DNA from: Schoenoplectus triqueter
Lineage: Eukaryota > Streptophyta > Magnoliopsida > Poales > Cyperaceae
NCBI GenBank assembly: GCA_964058805.1
Contig: CAXKVV010000930.1
Location: 1 to 28,932, forward strand
Length of the DNA stretch: 28,932 nt
Reading direction: 5' to 3'
Part shown: positions 18,207 through 28,438 of the stretch, piece after piece
Layout: each line of letters opens with the position of its first letter
How positions within the stretch are numbered: the first letter of the stretch is position 1
Program-made: the position numbers and the translations under genes
Notes under the pieces: model-generated
Told to the model about the DNA's origin: nothing
Databases searched by the model: none
Seen by the model: the letters and a program-made list of their open reading frames with translations, nothing else

Positions 18207-19016
18207 CACTACTACAACACAAAAGAACCTTAGACGACACCAATTTAACAACGATTATATATTAAATTTATTGTTAAAATGACTCGATGACATCATTGTA
18301 ATATTGAGAACTTTAATAATAGTTTATAATAAAAAAATTTGTTAAAATAAATTCTGATAACATTAAAAATCAGTAGAACCATTTAGCAACGGTTCTTTGA
18401 GGAAAATCGTTGTTAAACACAGCTTTTAACAACAACTCTCTATCTAGAACCGTTGTTAAATATTGTGTTTAGCAACAGTTCCTTAAAAAAACCGTTGCTA
18501 AATGGTTCTGTTATTTTTTTAGGTTTGATATTTACTCTGACATTTACTTTTTTGTTTCTACCAATAATATTTGCTCCCATGGATTGCTATCTCACCGTTC
18601 GTTAATCTCAATCCAACACAAAAGAACCTTAGACGACACCAATTTAACAACGATTATATATTAAATTTATTGTTAAAATGACTCGATGACATCATTGTAA
18701 TATTGAGAACTTTAATAACAATTTATAATAAAAAAATTTGTTAAAATAGATTCTGATAACATTAAAAATCAGTAGAACCATTTAGCAACGGTTCTTTGAG
18801 GAAAATCATTGTTAAACACAGCTTTTAACAACAACTCTCTATCTAGAACCGTTGTTAAATATTGTGTTTAGCAACAGTTCCTTAAAAAAACCGTTGTTAA
18901 ATGGTTCTGTTGTTTTTTTAGGTTTGATATTTACTCTGACATTTACTTTTTTGTTTCCACCAATAATATTTGCTCCCATAGATTGCTATCTCACCGTTCG
19001 TTAATCTCAATCTAAC
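18207..19016 (+). repeat. CACTA-like terminal region with a 399-bp tandem duplication
   Basis: Begins CACTACTACAAC at 18207, resembling the CACTA terminus of plant En/Spm transposons. Two head-to-tail copies of a 399-bp unit follow (18215-18613 and 18614 to about 19012), differing at only a handful of positions seen by eye. Each contains palindromic blocks of the TAGCAACGGTT / AACCGTTGCTA type: AGAACCATTTAGCAACGGTT pairs with AACCGTTGCTAAATGGTTCT about 110 bp later. Such subterminal repeats are typical of CACTA ends. The opposite terminus and any transposase are absent. Confidence 0.65.
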
Positions 19017-20169
19017 ATTTCAAAAATAAAAATTTAAAAACTGAAATCTCACGAATTATTAATTACTTTTCATTTGTTTTCATATAAAAAAAAAGAGATG
19101 AGAAAGACGCAAGAGAGAGAAAAAAGAAGAGAGCACGTACAAATAAAAATCCAAATCCAATTATCTCATTTCAAATTACTATAACCTCCTAGGAAACTCT
19201 GATTTTGTTTGTTTTTTTTTCTTTTGCCGTTGATTTTTCATCTTATCGATAACAAACAGAGGGAGAGAAAAATATACTTGGGTCACAGAGGCGGTCACGA
19301 GGAACCACGTGCTCAGAGAATTAACAGGTACGTGTCATCTGTTTTGGGTTTGTTTTTGTTTTTAAAAAAATAAAATTGGAACTTTTACAAAATAGTCCAC
19401 GATTTAGTTATAATTGTAAAATAGGTTAAATTAAATAAGCTTACTTTTAATTTCTAGGATGATACAAGAAACATAAGCTCTGAAAATATATTCGGAAAAT
19501 AATGATTTCGAATTAATAACATGCATAGCATCCGTCACATACTAATTGCGAATTCATGTTATAAGTCGAAAATCAGCTAATTAAATAAAAATAAAGCTTA
19601 TATCGACTAACCAAAATACTTTTCAAAAGTATCATCACTACATAAATATCTCACCTCCATATAAAACATTTAAAATGCAAGTCAGCTTATTTATTTCAAA
19701 TAATTTCGACATGCACAACAGTAAAAATTCCCTCCAAGCCATCCGTACTTTATTTCACGGTTCCAGAATAATATAGTTCTGTTATCGATCCTAAGACAGC
19801 AGATTTGGACGCGCGCGTGTGCATATATTTGAATTATGACACTTGAAATATTCTCTAATATTAGAGGTGCGCTCTAACGTCCTGTGCACAGATACTTGAA
19901 CTAATTGTGGATGAATGAGATATGTTTTGAGCCTTGTACGTACAGGTACATAATATGAAGATATGGATTGTTGGATGTAATTACACATGATGGCATATAG
20001 TATCGATTTTTAATTATATTGGTGAATACAATTTATAAAAGAGAATTTAAAATAAATTATCTATCTGGTGTAGTGATTTTGTATTTTTTTTAATGATATA
20101 ACAGGTAACTTTAGGATTGCATGTGGGTAAAAAAGATGTGGGCTGGCGACTAGTCCCTAGAATTCAAAT
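19017..20169. other. Unassigned region
   Basis: No coding motif recognised. 19100-19330 is purine-rich and less AT-rich, with CACGTG (G-box core) at about 19305 and a donor-like ACAG|GTACGTG at about 19328. This gives it a 5'-leader-like look, but no downstream exon is evident. 19440-20000 is of moderate composition and could be an old LTR. Confidence 0.3.
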
Positions 20170-20790
20170 CATAAATTGATATCTAGAATCGGGCGGGGTT
20201 GGATTCAAGTTTGGATTGTGTTAGTTTGATCTTGAAGGAAATTGAATAATGTAGGTCGGATCAGATAGGTTTGAATTAATTTATATATTTATTTTTTTTA
20301 GTTTTTATATTTATTTTAATTGGATTGTAGGTTATTTAATTTCTGATTGGTTTAGTTTGATTTTCTTTAAAAAAATCTAGTCGGGTAAGATTTTATCACC
20401 TCTAAATTATTAAAGTTAAAGAGATGACAATCGGACGGGTCATATTAGTTTGACTTTTTTTTTAAAAAAAAAAATCGGCAAGGTCAAATTTTGCCACTTC
20501 TTTATTAAAGTTATTGACATCAATTTGACTGGGCGGGTTGGGCTTAAGTTCGAATGGGTCGGATCATTTTGATCTTCGGAAAGAAATCGGATTGGATCTA
20601 GTCGGGTCGGATCGAGACAATTTATATGTTAATTTTTTCAAATCTTAAATTAATTTTGATTAAATTATAGAATATTTAATATAAAATTAAATTGAATTAG
20701 ATTGGATTGGATCATATCTATTTGAATTTTTTTAATCCAATTTAAATCTTAGATCGAATAAATTTCTCACATCAGATTTTGCAACCTTAA
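20170..20790. repeat. Cluster of degenerate GGGTCGG-rich hAT-type MITE copies
   Basis: At least three partial copies of one repeat type lie head to tail. They carry GATGACAATCGG- or TGACATCAATTTG-like starts, internal GGGCGGGTTGGG/GGTCGGATC runs, and ends such as TTTTATCACCTCTA (about 20402), TTTTGCCACTTCT (about 20502) and TTTTGCAACCTTA (about 20790). These ends correspond to the TAGAGGTGACAAAAT-type terminus of a non-autonomous hAT family, a better copy of which is at 21347-21585. Individual borders are blurred. Confidence 0.5.
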
Positions 20791-20885
20791 TTCGCACTCT
20801 ATCGATTGAAAAGTACTCTCAAATGTCATATTTCGTGCGATGGATATTACACGGATTCTGTGTTATGTGTTCGGCTAACCACTTT

Positions 20886-21262
20886 GGTGTGCTTGGATGG
20901 TGTAGAATAGCATTGTTTTCGGAATAACAGTATTATTCTCAGGTTAGCAATCTAGAGAAAACATTGCGTTAGCGGATTAGCGTCCATGAGGGTAGTGAAA
21001 ATAATATTTTTTTTCTTTTATATTAGTATGAAATAGTATTAAATAAATATTATTATTAAATAAAATATTAAAAAAATAATTATTTTAACTATTATCTCCA
21101 CTGTTCTTAAGTTTCTATCCAAACAATATTTTACTAACCCGAAATAGTAAAAATTAGCACTCTTCTCGTATTTCCCGAAATATCACTAACCTCACACTAT
21201 TCTCAACTACTAACCCAAATAATATTATTCTTACACTAATTCTTTCACCATCCAAACACACC
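20886..21262. mobile_element. Tourist-like MITE, 377 bp
   Basis: Terminal inverted repeats GGTGTGCTTGGATGGTG and, inward from the right, GGTGTGTTTGGATGGTG: 16 of 17 matching. Flanking TTT on both sides (20883-20885, 21263-21265) fits a 3-bp duplication. Subterminal GAATAG and TTATTCT motifs resemble those of the larger element at 3746-5174, whose ends are of the same type. The centre is AT-rich with ATTATT units. No coding. Confidence 0.75.
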
Positions 21263-21346
21263 TTTAGGAGTTGTGCATAGCAAAACTCGGGTGAAAATAT
21301 TTGCTAGTAGGGAGCTAAAAAACGCTGTGCATTTGTAGCACCTCAG

Positions 21347-21585
21347 TGGAGGTGATAAATTGGCGAGTTGGATAGGGTTATTTTGATTTTTGGAAGAAAT
21401 TATATTAGATAAGTTAATTTATATATTAATTGGTTTTAGATTTTAGAATGATTTTGATTAAATTATAGATTATTTGATCTCGATCAAATCAATTTAATTT
21501 TAAAAAAAAAACTAAGATCAGATCGGATTTAAATCCAGATGGATCATATGAGTTTCTTGTATTGAGTTGAAATTTGTCACCTCTA
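21347..21585. mobile_element. Non-autonomous hAT MITE, 239 bp
   Basis: Left end TGGAGGTGATAAATT and right end (inward) TAGAGGTGACAAATT agree at 13 of 15 positions. Flanks CACCTCAG (21339-21346) and CACCTCAT (21586-21593) are an 8-bp duplication with one mismatch. Ends and duplication length fit the hAT superfamily. The body is AT-rich with a few GGTTGGAT-like strings and no coding. Confidence 0.65.
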
Positions 21586-22250
21586 CACCTCATTGTGCAA
21601 TATTACTGAACCAAGTGTACATTTGAAATAGAAGAGTAATATTTATACTAGAGTAGAGTTTCAACGTTATTAATTGACTTGAACACCAAAATGTACATTT
21701 TAAACCATTCGTATTTAATTAAGTTGAAATACAAATATTTTATTCTATGCTAGCCATCTCAAAGTTTATGTATGTTCGAAAAACAAAATTTAGGGGATAA
21801 TCATAATGTCATCCCCTAATAAGGTTTAAAGCATCAAACTATTAATCGACATTTTTTGCAATGCCAACTATTATTCATAGTATGACCAATCACATTCTAA
21901 TTCCAGGAGAACATAACCCAAGCAAATTGGAAAAATTCAATGAAGAAATGATCTACCAGACTACCACTTATATAGGAGGAATTCAACGTCTGTCTTTTAC
22001 AAGTCGTAAAAGGAACAATAACTAACTAAAAGGGGAAAAAAAGAACACATGGGTTGAACGGAGGACACCACATGTAGAAGAGGTCGTATATTTTGTAGAC
22101 AAGTCGCCATAGACCATAGACCATAGCCCTTGCTTGGTCAGCTCAAACCAATGACCCTTCAAGCTTCAATAATAACAAGGTTTCGCTTTATGGAACTTGG
22201 CTGTTTAATTTTTCAATTAATAATTAGTCCTTTGTAATGCTGTAACAATA
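21586..22250. other. Intergenic segment with a small palindrome
   Basis: TTAGGGGAT (21790-21798) and ATCCCCTAA (21811-21819) form a perfect 9-bp stem with a 12-base loop. 21900-22250 has more balanced composition. Read on the minus strand it could be a 3'-UTR following the open stretch at 22260-22418. No other feature seen. Confidence 0.35.
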
Positions 22251-22259
22251 GTTCTCAGA

Positions 22260-22418
22260 TTAAGTAGCTTTAAACTTGTAGACTTCAGAATCTCTTTGTA
22301 TTGCAGTTTCATTTATAAAAACAGGCGGCTTGTCACTACTTTCAAAAATAAATAACAAGAGGGATTTTTCAAAAAGAACCTTCACTTTCTTGTAATCGAA
22401 AACAACCAAAACTTCATA
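22260..22418 (-). pseudogene. Possible C-terminal exon fragment, unrecognised, next to the hAT insertion
   Basis: Minus-strand open sequence ending at a TAA at 22260-22262. It reads YEVLVVFDYKKVKVLFEKSL, then LLFIFESSDKPPVFINETAI and QRDSEVYKFKAT. It looks more protein-like than the AT-rich background. Its upstream side is broken by the hAT element starting at 22427. Virtually excising that element and one duplication copy brings it next to minus-strand sequence at 26435-26470, but in a frame that does not stay open. I recognise no family, and chance cannot be excluded. Confidence 0.25.
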
Positions 22419-22439
22419 GTGAACGCTAGAGTTTTGCAA

Positions 22440-22612
22440 ATGGTCCGGGCCGGTCCGGTCCGGACCAAATCTGGGCGGTCCACGGTCCATCACAGTACAC
22501 ACATTACGGGTCTAGACGGGCCAAAATCAGAAAAATCAAACCAGTTCCACCGTTGGCCTCTGAGGGCCGGACCCCCACGGGTCGGGACAGGATGGACACG
22601 GTCCGGTCCGGA
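22440..22612. repeat. GGTCCGG subterminal repeats, left end of the 4-kb hAT element
   Basis: Dense GGTCCGG, GGTCCACGG and GGACACGG motifs in both orientations, GC-rich in a very AT-rich setting. Likely former transposase binding sites. The same motifs occur at the right end. Confidence 0.8.
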
Positions 22613-22619
22613 TTTTTTT

Positions 22620-23099
22620 TACAAACAAAAAAAAATTATCATAATTTTTTAATAATAATTTTAACTAATTTGAATTCTTATTGTCAATTGTTTAAAAATC
22701 TAATAATACTAACAAAAATTAAAAAATTCTAAAAAAATTAAAAAATTCTAAAAAAAATAAATTCCAGAAAATTATAAAAAATAATAAAAGTTAAAAAATA
22801 AATTTATTATTTTTTTAAATAATAATTTTTATTGAATTAATCTTATATTTTTAATTATTTAAAAAAAGAATAATACTAAAAATTTATAAAAATACCAAAA
22901 ATTATAAAAAGTTGAAAAATAAAATTTATATAATATTTTGAGTTACCCTCCTCTTTTAACCTAAGATTGGGACAGGCTATGTAAAAAGAACATAGGCGGG
23001 GTTATAATTTTTTTGTTAGTAATGTTCTTTAAAAAAAAGAAATAAAAAATAATTGAAATATTTAAAAAATAAATAAAAAGATTGAAATGGTATGAAATA
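22620..23099. other. AT-rich non-coding part of the 4-kb hAT element
   Basis: Mostly A/T with tandem-like ATTAAAAAATTCTAAAAAAA strings around 22715-22760. No coding. Lies between the left subterminal repeats and the transposase 3' end. Confidence 0.5.
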
Positions 23100-23107
23100 C
23101 CAAACTC

Positions 23108-25260
23108 TTAGATGTCATTGTGCATATACCATAAGTCAGTTTCTTGAATGTTGCATGCGCCATCAGAATCATCTTCTAGAGGGATATCGGGGATATCGGT
23201 ATCGCTTTCTTGAGTTTTTATGGCGGATGTTGCTACCTCAAATGTGATATCATGTTGCATGTGATTTTTAGCATCAATCCAATCTTTATTGCACACGAGT
23301 TGCTCGAAAAGTTTTGAACCAAATTTGGTACGCTTATCTCTTAGAATCATGTTTGCCAAACTAAAATATAATTCAAAATAGACGATTGATATGGGCACTG
23401 TAAATACGTCACGCGTCATCATCATCAATGTTGGATAGGCAGTTGCATTTCTCTTTTAGTACTCCAGGATATCAATTTGATCATCTTTCATGATTCCCAA
23501 ACAATAACTCAGTAATTCATTATTATTCATTTGTTGATCTTCAAAAATATTCATCATGTCACAACTCATTTAGTAACAAGATGAATTATTACTTCTATTA
23601 CGATTAAAAATGAACACAATATAAGTGAATAAATTATGTAGTAGGAAGAATGATGATTAAAATTCATACCTAATATTATGACCGGTAGAAGAAGGATTAT
23701 TATTATTTCGTCGGGAGTTATAAATGTTGAAATCTCATCAGTAAGTTATTTACACGGTTTTCTTTCTCATTAGTGTGTAGATGTAAATTTTATTTGTACC
23801 TTTGAAAAAGCCTTACGGAGTATTTTTTTTGAATGATGGATGAAGACAATTTGTGATAATTGTCACGGCGGGTACTTCCTCCTAATATTTGAGAAAATTT
23901 TCTTTCATTGCTTCTATGATTGGAGAAAGAGATGAGTCGAGATTTTCTATATCTTTCATCTCACGATAAACCTTATGAGAAAAAAATATAAAAAAAAAAG
24001 ATGAGATAGAAAAAAGAATATAGAAAAAGATGAGATCTTGCTTTAATGATAAGGTGAAGAATATGACAAGCACATTTTGATGAAATATCTTGCTGTACAA
24101 TATAGGGTTTAGTGATCGAGTAAATTTATCAATTGACTTTATATTATTACTAGCATTATCGAATAAAATCGGAAAAAAAATATTTTCTAAATCTCTTTTT
24201 AAATTAAATTATTGTAAAACACTAATAATAGATTGATAAATAATTTGTGCAGTATGCGGAAATTCCATGATACGAAAACTTAATTTTTTTTTGTAAAATT
24301 TAATTTTCATCAATATAATGGGCAGTGATACAAGAGTAACCATGACCGTGTCTATCGGCCGTCCAAAGGTAATTGAAACCTTATTGTTGGCATATCCAAC
24401 CGTTGCTAATAAATCATTCTTACGTTTGCTATATTATCTTTTAATCTCGGCTACCATTTTTTATGGTCAAATCTCTTATACAATGGTTGACCACATTCCC
24501 GAATAACTAACCGGGCAAAACATAAGCAATTACCCATACTTATTGGTTGTTCTTTTTGGGTAATATACCGGGCAAACTCACTCAACATTCTTTTTTCATC
24601 GTATCTTTGGTGAGTTCTACTACCAACCGTGTTTATAACGCTTTGGACTAAACGAGGGCTGGTTGATCTCGTGGTTCCTCATTTTTGGCCAAATATTTAT
24701 CAACATATTTTTTAAATGCACTTAGACCGTTTGACTTAGAATATTTATAACAAACTTTATAATTTTTAACCTTGCACCTTCCGTTGAGCATGACACCTTC
24801 ATTTGTTCATAAAAGTGCTTGCATCCTTCATTTGTTCATAAAAGTGTCACCAAGATGCATCGTAGGAGGAGCCAACTGTCTTTCTCATCTTTTTTATGGT
24901 CCCGCTTCTATTGGTGATGGGCGTACACTTAAGGTTGGTGTTTCTGCGGCAGAAAAGGGTGCGATTGGAAATTACAATGGGGATTCTTCAATTATATCAT
25001 GGAAATTTGAGGCGTATTGAGGATTATGCGATGCAGTAAATATAGGGGTTTGTTGAGATTGATAGTTAAGATCTTATGGTATATAAGTTGATTGAGGGTT
25101 AAGTGAGAGGTTCACATGTTATGGATAATATAGAGCGTTAGCTTGTGGATTATAATATTGTGTTTGTGAAGGGTTTGTATTATCAACTATATCTTCATAA
25201 AAAATATCCACACTCAACCGGTGCATAAAATCATCCACAAGATTAAGATGAGTTGCCGTT
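23108..25260 (-). pseudogene. Decayed hAT transposase
   Basis: Traceable on the minus strand from about 25260 to 23108, with many stops and shifts. The N-terminal part reads HLNLVDDFMHRLSVDIFYED then NPSQTQYYNPQANALYYP (25255-25110). A BED-type zinc finger trace at about 24692-24785 reads CKVKNYKVCYKYSKSNGLSA then FKKYVDKYLAKNEEP. A DEKRMLSEFARYITQKEQPI block lies near 24560-24620. The catalytic-domain trace at 24080-24200 is IFFPILFDNASNNIKSIDKF then TRSLNPILYSKIFHQ. At the end, NATAYPTLMMMTRDVFTVPI and NMILRDKRTKFGSKLFEQLV, CNKDWID form the C-terminal dimerisation domain (open at 23108-23428). Gene order is that of a complete enzyme; function is lost. Confidence 0.8.
24797..24847. repeat. 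Short direct repeat inside the hAT transposase remnant
   Basis: CTTCATTTGTTCATAAAAGTG occurs twice, near 24797 and 24827, as a small tandem duplication just beyond the zinc-finger trace. Confidence 0.8.
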
Positions 25261-25324
25261 TCTATAAAAAAAATAAAGAATCGAATTTGATGAAAACAGA
25301 ATATAAGAAAAAATATCTACTTAA

Positions 25325-25580
25325 AAAAATGAATTAACATTCTAAATAAAATTCTAACAAAAAAAACCGAATTTAACATAATAAATAAATTTACAAAAAA
25401 AAATCAACATTCTAATAAATTTCTACTTAAAAAATAAATTTAACATTCCAAAAAAAGTTCTAACAAAAAAATAAATTTAACATAATAAATAAATTTATAA
25501 AAAAATTAACATTCTAAAAAAAGTTTTAACAAAAAAAAATTTAACATTAAATCTAACATTGTAAATCTAACAACATAAAA
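25325..25580. repeat. Degenerate A-rich tandem repeats in the hAT element
   Basis: Four imperfect units start with AACATTCTAAA/AACATTCCAAA, followed by AAATTCTAACAAAAAAA and AATTTAACATAATAAATAAATT. Unit length varies from about 36 to 70 bp. Non-coding; upstream side of the transposase remnant. Confidence 0.6.
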
Positions 25581-26104
25581 TCAAAATATAATATTCTAAA
25601 AAAATGAATTTTGACAAAGAAAAAATTATATTTTTACAAATTTCAATCTAACAACATAAACTAATTTCTATAAATAAAAAATTATAACTAATTAAAATAA
25701 AAAAAATTAACTTTGAAGGGGAAATATTATCGCAACAATGAAATCAAAAAATGGCGAATATTATCCTTCTACCTTCTTTGATTAATTAATTTTTTTAACG
25801 GACTAACAATAAATTAATAATTCTAAACTATTTTTTATTTTTTGAAATAAGAAAATTATATTTTAGAATTTTAGAATGTGATAGTTTGAGAAAAGATGGA
25901 GAATGAAATTTTGATGTGTTTTGAAATGAGAATGTGGTGATATTAATAGGTACTTTTGGGACGAAAATTTTCGTTTTTGAATTTTATTTATTTATTCTGT
26001 CAAATTTGAAAAAAAAAGTGGCTTTTTTTTGAAACATTGGCAGTTGGAGGTATGTTTGGGGCGCCTAGCACCTTTTATTTGAAAAAAGATTGTTGGATGG
26101 GATG

Positions 26105-26388
26105 GGGTGGGGTGGGGCCGGTCCGGGTCGGGTGGGGGGCCGATTCGGGACGGGTGGGGGTGGGGGATGGTCCGGTCCGGTCCACGGTCCTACTCGGTCC
26201 GCGGTCCGATTCAGTCCGGTCCACGAGTTCGTACGGGACAGGTCTACACAGTTTGATTTTGGGTGAAGGGAGAACCGGCTCACCGTTGGACTGGATCATG
26301 GTAAGACACAAGTCGGAGATGGAGTTGACTGCGGTCTGATCCGGTCCGGTCCGCGGGCACGGATCGGTCCGGAACAGATTGGACCGGA
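26105..26388. repeat. GGTCCGG subterminal repeats, right end of the 4-kb hAT element
   Basis: Includes GGGGTGGGGCCGGTCCGG and repeated GGTCCGGTCC, GGTCCACGG and CGGTCCGATTC motifs. Open frames seen on both strands here are a by-product of the GC-rich repeats, not genes. Confidence 0.8.
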
Positions 26389-26434
26389 CGGTACATTTCA
26401 AAACTACGGTACATTTCAAAACTATAGTGAACAC

Positions 26435-27060
26435 ATCGGTGAAAAGATCTTTCCTATCCATTTTCTTGAAAAAATAAATATAAAGAACGAATAAGTGCGT
26501 GATTGGTCTGGTGATCAAGGACTTGGGCTATTTTCTAAAAGACAGGTCATTTTTGTAGTTCGTCCCCATATATATTTTTCTTTATTTCCAAAAGAGTAAA
26601 GTGAGCACTTAACTATTTATCTTAAAAACTACTTATCTTTAAAAAAAATCAACTATGTACTAAGACTTCATAATTTCGGTTTTCAAGTATGACAAGTTAC
26701 TTTTAATATCATCAAATACAAGCATATCGATGAAATAAAAAATCAGTCTAAACTAATTCTATATGTTTAAAATCACTTATTTAAAATATAAATATGTAGA
26801 AGTCTTTGTTTTTATCGAAGAGTAACTAAATATGATAAGAACATTAATAAGAAATATTACAGATAATGAGAACCGTAAACTTACCATCGATAGTGATGGA
26901 TCTCGACTCATCTCTCTATAAAAGAGACATTTTAAATCTTGTAAAATACATTTGAAATGAAATAAATATCGGACCTAACAGGAGCTATTATATAAATATA
27001 TAATTCGAAATATAGATATGAAGTACAGGAGGTTTTCTGCTTCGCGAAATAACATAGACT
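26435..27060. other. AT-rich intergenic DNA
   Basis: No coding or transposon ends recognised. A CTCTATAAAAGAG string near 26914 is TATA-like but has no gene after it. Confidence 0.4.
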
Positions 27061-27063
27061 GAT

Positions 27064-27090
<27 letters not shown>
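27064..27090. repeat. TA microsatellite
   Basis: Uninterrupted TA/AT run of about 27 bp immediately left of the first palindromic MITE. Confidence 0.9.
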
Positions 27091-27094
<4 letters not shown>

Positions 27095-27490
27095 CGACTA
27101 TGGTGCTTTGCAAAATACAGAGACACTATGTGCTTTACAAAACACAGAGACGATGTGAGCTTTGTGCTTTATTCTTAATTTTAAATTAGAAATGATCAAT
27201 CTGAACCGTTCAATCTAATCTTCATATCAAAATCTATTAGTAATTTTTTTGCTATTTTTTCTGATGAGAAGAAAAATGACTTGATTTGAGAATTATAGTG
27301 CATCCAAAAATGATGATTTTCCCCTATAAAAAATAACAAATAAATTTCAAAAAATATAAAATTTAGTTTACTCATAGATTTGAATATGGAGATTAGATTG
27401 AGCGGTTTGGATCAATCATTTATGACTTAAAATTAATAATAAAGCGCAAAGCACACAACGCTCTTGTGCTTTGTAAAGCACCATAGCCTA
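27091..27490. mobile_element. Palindromic MITE 1 (long inverted repeats, about 400 bp)
   Basis: The left arm runs from CTATGGTGCTTTGCAAAATA through GTGCTTTATTCTTAATTTTA and GAACCGTTCAATCTAATCTT. It is complementary to a right arm that ends GCGCAAAGCACACAACG..TGTGCTTTGTAAAGCACCATAG. Arms are over 120 bp, with an extra duplicated block of about 40 bp in the left arm. Long inverted repeats and no coding suggest a Mutator-like MITE. TA tracts on both sides hide any target duplication. Confidence 0.7.
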
Positions 27491-27492
27491 AT

Positions 27493-27527
<35 letters not shown>
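27491..27527. repeat. TA microsatellite between the two MITEs
   Basis: TA-rich run with one interruption (TATTTATA) separating the two palindromic elements. Confidence 0.85.
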
Positions 27528-27528
<1 letters not shown>

Positions 27529-27926
27529 GGTGTGTTAATGTACTTTATAAAGTACAAAATACTTTGTACTTCACACTTATATTTTATATTTCAAAATTTA
27601 AATGGACGATCCAAACCGTTAAATATGATATTCATATCAAAATCTTCTTGATGATCAAATTTTAAATTTTTTGAATTTTTTTATTATTTATTTAAAGGGA
27701 TAGAAAATCATTGATATTGAATGGTTCAGAAGATGTCAGATCTATTAATTTTTTAGCTCTACAAAAAATAGTAAAAAAATTCAAAAAATATAAAATTTGA
27801 TCACCAAGGAAATTTTGATATAAAGATTATATTTGAGGATTTGAATCGTCCATTGAATTTTGAAACATAAGATATAAGTATGAATTACGAAATATTTTGT
27901 ACTTTATAAAGCATATTAGCACACCT
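27528..27926. mobile_element. Palindromic MITE 2 (long inverted repeats, 399 bp)
   Basis: The left end AGGTGTGTTAATGTACTTTA and the right end, inward, AGGTGTGCTAATATGCTTTA begin inverted arms of about 150 bp. The arms share ATAAAGTACAAAATA, TGGACGAT.CAAA and TGATCAAATTTTA blocks. Arm sequence around CCGTTAAATATGATATTCATATCAAAATCT parallels the equivalent stretch of MITE 1, so the two are relatives. No coding. Confidence 0.75.
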
Positions 27927-28410
27927 CTCTTTATATTACATATAAAGAACTAAAGATTGAACTTAAAATAATCAATTAGAATTTGATTATGAAAAGGTTG
28001 AAAGTTTTTAGCTAGTTAAATATGAATGGGTGATCACGGTGCAATAGATTTAGTCGTTTAACTTTATTCTAATAAGATAAAATTTTGAATTTTCAAAATG
28101 CTTCTTTTTATAAAGTAAGAATAATACAGGTGGTCGGTTCCCCTGATTTCAATGAAAACAAAGCATGAATATGAACACTTAGTATGGTTTCACATTTATT
28201 TTTGTACTGGTTATTCATCCGACCAATAACATGCTTACCAAAAAAATACAAAGCTAAAAAATGAGAAAAAGAACAAAGTGTCTTTCTTTTGTAAGAATAA
28301 TTCTCTACTTAGACCTGTACTACTACTGTTATAACAATTTTGACAATTTCATGCGCACACCACACTTTCTTTAGAAGAAACGTTCGCACTGTAATTTTCA
28401 CAACATACTC
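27927..28410 (+). promoter_or_regulatory. Upstream region of ascorbate oxidase gene 2
   Basis: About 480 bp between MITE 2 and the TATA-like element. AT-rich; no transposon ends or ORFs. Presumed to hold the proximal promoter, but I see no motif I would name with confidence. Confidence 0.4.
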
Positions 28411-28414
28411 CTCG

Positions 28415-28427
28415 TATATATATATAT
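28415..28427 (+). promoter_or_regulatory. TATA-like element of ascorbate oxidase gene 2
   Basis: TATATATATATAT directly after CTCCTCG, about 90 bp before the start codon at 28518. Transcription would be expected to begin roughly 25-35 bp downstream, about 28445-28460. The position is plausible for a plant promoter, but TA repeats are common here. Confidence 0.5.
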
Positions 28428-28438
28428 GCATCAACACC

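Larger units (their letters stand above)
22427..26426 (-). mobile_element. Near-full-length hAT transposon, 4.0 kb, decayed
   Basis: Ends TAGAGTTTTGCAAATG (left) and, inward from the right, TATAGTTTTGAAATG form the terminal inverted repeat. They are flanked by GTGAACGC (22419-22426) and GTGAACAC (26427-26434), an 8-bp duplication with one mismatch. Both subterminal regions are packed with GGTCCGG/GGTCCACGG repeats (22440-22612 and about 26105-26388). A transposase remnant runs on the minus strand. The right end carries a duplicated 18-mer, CGGTACATTTCAAAACTA (26389-26406 and 26407-26424). The size fits a complete element, but coding capacity is lost. Confidence 0.85.

Noticed and set aside
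24318..25020. Plus-strand open stretches within the 4-kb hAT element
   Set aside because: Opposite strand of the transposase remnant. The minus strand carries recognisable hAT blocks.
26037..26518. Overlapping open stretches on both strands, Pro/Gly/Arg-rich
   Set aside because: Generated by the GC-rich GGTCCGG subterminal array. The reading crosses the transposon end.
27064..27527. TA-rich tracts as a replication origin or matrix attachment site
   Set aside because: Simple TA microsatellites bordering MITEs are a sufficient explanation; nothing further supports an origin.
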